Source: Anthostomella pinea
Taxonomy: Eukaryota > Ascomycota > Sordariomycetes > Xylariales > Xylariaceae
Length of the DNA: 64,000 nucleotides
Assembly: GCA_963556695.1 (NCBI GenBank)
Contig: CAUWAG010000012.1
Location: forward strand, 2,604,001-2,668,000
Direction: 5' to 3'
The notes below the pieces were generated by a model. That model searched no databases. It worked only from the letters and a program-made list of their open reading frames with translations, and was not told the DNA's origin. The position numbers and the translations under genes are program-made. Positions 60,181 to 64,000 of this stretch are shown in pieces. The stretch's first letter is position 1; each line of letters begins with the position of its first letter.

Positions 60181-60745
60181 TGCACCAGATTGCCACGGAG
60201 GGATTGCTACTGACGCAGAGAGTGCGGTGGGGATGAAATACAGTGCCTGTTTGAAAGATGTCACTTCTAAAGTAACAAGTACCTACCTTCTACAGGAAAC
60301 ATAATAGTTGTGCATGTGGTTATATAAGGCCGCCAAATCCAACGTCTTGTGGCTCCTCTGACTTACCATCATTCTCGAAGCGTATACCCCCAGCTAAGGC
60401 GGTGTGGTTTCACGTGAACACAACGAGCTATAGTATTTTGCGATATGTCGCGAATTGAATGAGCCTGCAGCAACTCAGGCTGGGACATCCGGGGCGTCAA
60501 GCTACGAGCAGCTCAACTGGTTCCTGCAACTCCTAGCAGCCCTAGGTGATTACCCGTGGATGGGAAATGACGGCTGTCTGACTTTGGGATATCTTCACCC
60601 CGCCCACCGGAAGCGGCGATCCCTCCGTTCGCATCCATCCAACTAGCAGCGATTAAATTACCTATATTCCTCGGCGGTCCTGGCGTCGGCTTTGTGCCTG
60701 CTGCTTCTCATTAGCATCTTCGTTCTCCTTTGCTACGCCACCATA
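60181..60745. other. Spacer and upstream region of copy 2
   Basis: No gene. CCTAGGTGAT at 60541-60550, about 196 bp before the ATG of copy 2. Confidence 0.5.
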
Positions 60746-61976
60746 ATGAAGCGGCCTAGGAATAAAAAGGCAGGCCATGTCAATCCAGCAAAGCGACCGA
60801 AGCCAGCGCCCAAGAACAAAAAGGCACGTCATGTCAATCCTGCAAAGCCACCAAAGCCTGACCCACCACCCCCAACACATAACCGATTGACGAGGGCGAA
60901 TGTCCAGCGACTCGAAAAATATTTCCGAAGAAAAGCCAAGATGGCAAAGGACTACTTAGTGGATTCCGAAACGATAGAGACTGGTTCGACAAATTCTGGC
61001 AGCTCGAGGAAGACTGGGTTGAGCTCATCTGACTCTGGTTGGGATGAACAGCTGGTTCTGAACAAGATACTCCCGTATCAGTCCTCTACTAAACCAGACA
61101 ACTTTGACGACCTGAAAAAGAATGATCTTAGACGAGCGTAGTAACTCCCCAGAACCTTCTATGCAGGAGTGGGAAGACTATTGCTGGGGTATCGCCTTGG
61201 CTGATAACGAATGGACAACCCAGATCGAGACGATATAGCTATTAAAACCCCCGCAAGTAAAATATTACAAGCGATCATTTAATCAACCATTTTCCAACCT
61301 TCAGACGGACCAAGGCTACAACGATAACCTTAGTCTACCTAAACCAGCCCTGGTTGAAGGATTTGCCCTGCAGTCATTTGATGGGTATACGAATCCGACG
61401 GTTATGGACTTTGCCCTCACGAGGGGTCCGGGTGTCACATTTCGTATCGCATTGGCACAACTTGCCGCCGAGTGGAAGAGGTCGGCGAATCGAGGTATTC
61501 CGAAGGCTACCCGGCAATCTGCATACGACGGGGCTGCCTTAGTCCATTACATAATGAAAGCACTCGAAAAAATCGGGGAGGCCGCGAAGCAACGATCAGC
61601 ACTTGATGGGGGTATATTGAAAAGCAAGAGCCAAACGAAGAGACGCGTGAAAACCGAATACACCTCGGGAAAGGACATGGAAATGGAAGCGCAAACTACG
61701 GCAGCTGTTATAACATTTGTCACGGATGGGTGCGAGCTAAACTTGTTCAGCCACCACGCCAAGCCCGCGCCTTCGGGCAGCGGCTATGAGTTCCACCAGT
61801 GTCGACTTGCTTCAGGCGTCTGATCAAATAGTGAGATGCCTGGAAAGGACGGAGGCGAAGACGATGACGCCGATGAAAATATGACTGCATATAAAAGTTG
61901 GCTGAAGGCTCGCCGGATGATACGCAATGCCTAGGATTGGGCCATGGCTCAAAGTATCAAGCTCCGATACCAGTAA
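60746..61976 (+). pseudogene. Duplicated unknown gene, copy 2 (broken)
   Basis: The start MKRPRNKKAGHVNPAKRPKP and PPPPTHNRLTRANVQR match copy 1. A frameshift at about 61115-61130 separates NFDDLKK from MILDERSNSPEPS. A TAG follows QIETI, then YYKRSFNQPFSNL and LAAEWKRSANRG, SAYDGAALVHYIMKALEKI, AAVITFVTDG, GSGYEFHQCRLA. Near the end MIRNA is followed by TAG where copy 1 has the Gln of AQDWAKAQ (CAG to TAG, a C-to-T change). A basic repeat KKARHVNPAK doubles the N-terminal motif. At least one frameshift and two stops; non-functional as it stands. Confidence 0.75.
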
Positions 61977-62784
61977 CTGATACCATGTAGTTGACTGGCA
62001 TGTGATGTTTCAACTGATATGATGGGACGGGGGTTGCAAGTTGCTTACCTAGCTTGTTGGTCTGGCTTTGGTGATCCCGATGTAAAACTGGGCATATAAT
62101 GAAATGAAAATACCCCTTGTCTTATGGAAAACCGATAGTGAGCTTGTCGTCCCTTTCCGTCATGCATTACCCAGGATAAAAAACCCGGGGTTTCGAGTGA
62201 TCAGGCTTGATACTATCTTACCTTAGGCTTGCCTCGAGCCATTGATGATGTGCAGACACCTTGGGTCGGTAGGGCAGAGCCCACATGTGCGAGCCTCAAC
62301 GTCAGAAGAGCGATATGTATCTTTCCGTACCATATGGCAGCTGACATATAGACATCGTCACTGCTGAGTCAAGTCCCAAAGGTTCACGTCACCAATTTCC
62401 CACTACTATTCAACGTGAGACATCGGGTCGCGTCGGCAAGTGGCTAAAAGCAAATAGCAAGGACTATTATTTCTTGCGGAGTAACACACGAAACAACAGC
62501 AAAGTTTCTGGTCCGCGGCCACAGCGATACGCTGCTTCGTCATCCTACGTTATGTGGTTACCCCTGAGAGTGCACCGCCACGATTTTCCTCAAATTGAAA
62601 GCCACACATCAGCCACACAGATGCATTGACCACCCATGATCAATACCTCATGACGGCGGTCTGATCTCTGAGATAACTTCACCCCGCTGCCCGCCTACCT
62701 GACAGGCTGAAAGCGGCGCTCACTGCCGTTTGCATCCATCCCACCAGCAGCAATCAACCTCTTGTTACCATCCCTGAGACCAAG
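61977..62784. other. Intergenic, promoter region of TMA64
   Basis: No gene recognised. Confidence 0.5.
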
Positions 62785-64000
62785 ATGTTCAAGAAGAAGC
62801 CCGATATCAAGAACCTGTCGCCCCTGCGGTCGTCTGACCGGCGGAAGCTTGCGGACCAGATCATCCTCGATTACCGGATACCGGTCCCGGAGCAGCAGCA
62901 GCAGCAGCAGCGACAGCAGCAGCAGTCTGGGGATGAGGCGTCAGCCCCACAGCCGACCGTGTCGTCGCTGAGGAACTCCCTGCTGCCCGAATCGACGTCT
63001 AGTGCCCGCTTCACCACCACGGCTGGGCCGAACCTATCCCTGGTATCTGGCACTATCTATGTCGGTGCGCATCCGGGCCAAGATGAGAGAATACTATGGT
63101 TCCAGACGGGCAAGAACCCCAGAATGATACCCACCGTCTACACGCTCTGGCAGAACCCCGCCATCGTGCCGCTACTGCATACCCCTGACTTTGTGGTCGA
63201 GCAGAAGCTGACGCATGGCTCTGACTTGATGATACCAGGGCTTGTGAAAGTCATGGGATCGTCGTGGGATGCGAGGGCGACCGCTGGCGCTGTGGTTGCG
63301 GTCGCAGGCATGAAGAAGGATACCGTACCGATGTTTATTGGCACGACTGAGGTGGACGTGAGCAAACTAGGGGACAACCTCCAAGGACAGAAAGGCGTCG
63401 CGGTCAAAGGTCTGCATTGGGCTGGCGACGAGGCTTGGAGCTGGAGACCGCTGGGTAGTGGTGGCCGGGAAGCGCCAGAAAGCGTCGACGGCTGGGCTGG
63501 CCTCACAGGAGATGCTACGAATGCAATGGCTGCAGTTACCCTTGATGATGATAATGATGCCGACGGGGGAGTCGAAACACATGACGGCGGTGTGTCCTTG
63601 AGCCAGGGTACTAAGGACGGTGCAGTGAATCGAGACGATCTCGCCGAGGAAGTTGAAGAGCGCGAGCCGACGACCAAAGAGGTGGATGAGGCCTTCCAGC
63701 AGGCCTTTCTGTTCGCAGTCCACAAGGCGAAGACCGACAACAAGGGACCTCACTATGGCTTGGACTTCCCGATCCAGCCTTCGTTTCTTATATCTGGCAT
63801 GATCCAGCCTCATCTCAAATTTCAGAACCAGCACTATAACATCAAGAAGACCTCGTGGAAGAATCCAAAGAAGTTCATCAAGCATCTGGACAAAGCTGGT
63901 CTACTGAAATCCAAGGACAGGAATGGTGGCGAGACAGTCATCCTGGATATCGACTTTGACGATATGCAAGTTACGAGTTTCCGACCTTACCCCCTGCCGA
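62785..64000 (+). CDS. TMA64: TMA64 / eIF2D-like translation factor (cut by window end)
   Basis: The first 405 codons, without intron or stop, run off the window. The start MFKKKPDIKNLSPLRSSDRRKL is typical of eIF2D. A Gln-rich insert (CAG repeat at about 62889-62935) follows, then the pre-PUA/PUA region at about 90-225: SGTIYVGAHPGQDERILWF, PTVYTLWQNPAIVPLL, GSDLMIPGLV. After an acidic linker a winged-helix part begins (VDEAFQQAFLFAVHKAK, FLISGMIQPHL, KTSWKNPKKFIKHLDKAGLL). SWIB and SUI1 domains are expected beyond the end. The protein binds the 40S ribosome and helps recycle it or deliver tRNA, in the cytosol. A conserved housekeeping gene, intact as far as seen. Confidence 0.92.
   Translation, partial: MFKKKPDIKNLSPLRSSDRRKLADQIILDYRIPVPEQQQQQQRQQQQSGDEASAPQPTVSSLRNSLLPESTSSARFTTTAGPNLSLVSGTIYVGAHPGQDERILWFQTGKNPRMIPTVYTLWQNPAIVPLLHTPDFVVEQKLTHGSDLMIPGLVKVMGSSWDARATAGAVVAVAGMKKDTVPMFIGTTEVDVSKLGDNLQGQKGVAVKGLHWAGDEAWSWRPLGSGGREAPESVDGWAGLTGDATNAMAAVTLDDDNDADGGVETHDGGVSLSQGTKDGAVNRDDLAEEVEEREPTTKEVDEAFQQAFLFAVHKAKTDNKGPHYGLDFPIQPSFLISGMIQPHLKFQNQHYNIKKTSWKNPKKFIKHLDKAGLLKSKDRNGGETVILDIDFDDMQVTSFRPYPLP

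Overview
The window looks like a chromosome arm of a filamentous ascomycete (Pezizomycotina, most likely Sordariomycetes). Genes carry short GT-AG introns of about 45-170 bp. Families typical of such fungi are present: an AA9 lytic polysaccharide monooxygenase, a CFEM-Pth11-type receptor, a HET-domain protein and an NADP mannitol dehydrogenase. A 4.4-kb AT-rich block bears the mark of repeat-induced point mutation (RIP): many TpA, few CpA, CpG retained. I saw no bacterial operons, tRNA, rRNA or CRISPR.

Layout. 0-9.7 kb is sparse: a small secreted cysteine protein (866-1342), a His-rich CxxC protein (4871-5302), a GPI-anchored-type secreted protein (8209-8748) and a head-to-head telomere-like repeat at 4578-4622. 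9.73-14.16 kb is the RIP block, with three unmutated islands, one a LINE fragment. A HET gene lies against its edge. 16.6-26.1 kb is an ordinary gene-rich stretch: small mitochondrial-type protein, AA9 enzyme, HSL-type esterase, FEN1 and CFEM receptor. 28.3-39.9 kb is an accessory region with a tandem family of C2H2 zinc-finger genes (three intact, five broken or relict), interrupted by a dead Tc1/mariner element. 41-49.1 kb again holds conserved single genes: Dal5-type MFS transporter, conserved fungal protein and mannitol dehydrogenase. 51.3-62 kb is a second accessory region: three diverged paralogs starting MC-x8/9-C-x-H, a degenerate Ras-like GTPase and a duplicated gene pair in which both copies are broken. 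The window ends inside TMA64 (eIF2D).

How the parts relate. The conserved genes are independent housekeeping or secretion genes, not a pathway cluster. The accessory regions are dominated by local duplication followed by decay. Several disabling stops are C-to-T or G-to-A changes, as expected from RIP or deamination. A 10-bp word, CCTAGGTGAT, lies roughly 200-330 bp upstream of four zinc-finger copies and of one of the broken duplicated genes, which suggests a shared control or duplication signal. I consider the zinc-finger array and the MC-x8/9-C-x-H family the best candidates for undescribed biology. Exon boundaries were inferred by eye from splice signals and protein-family continuity.
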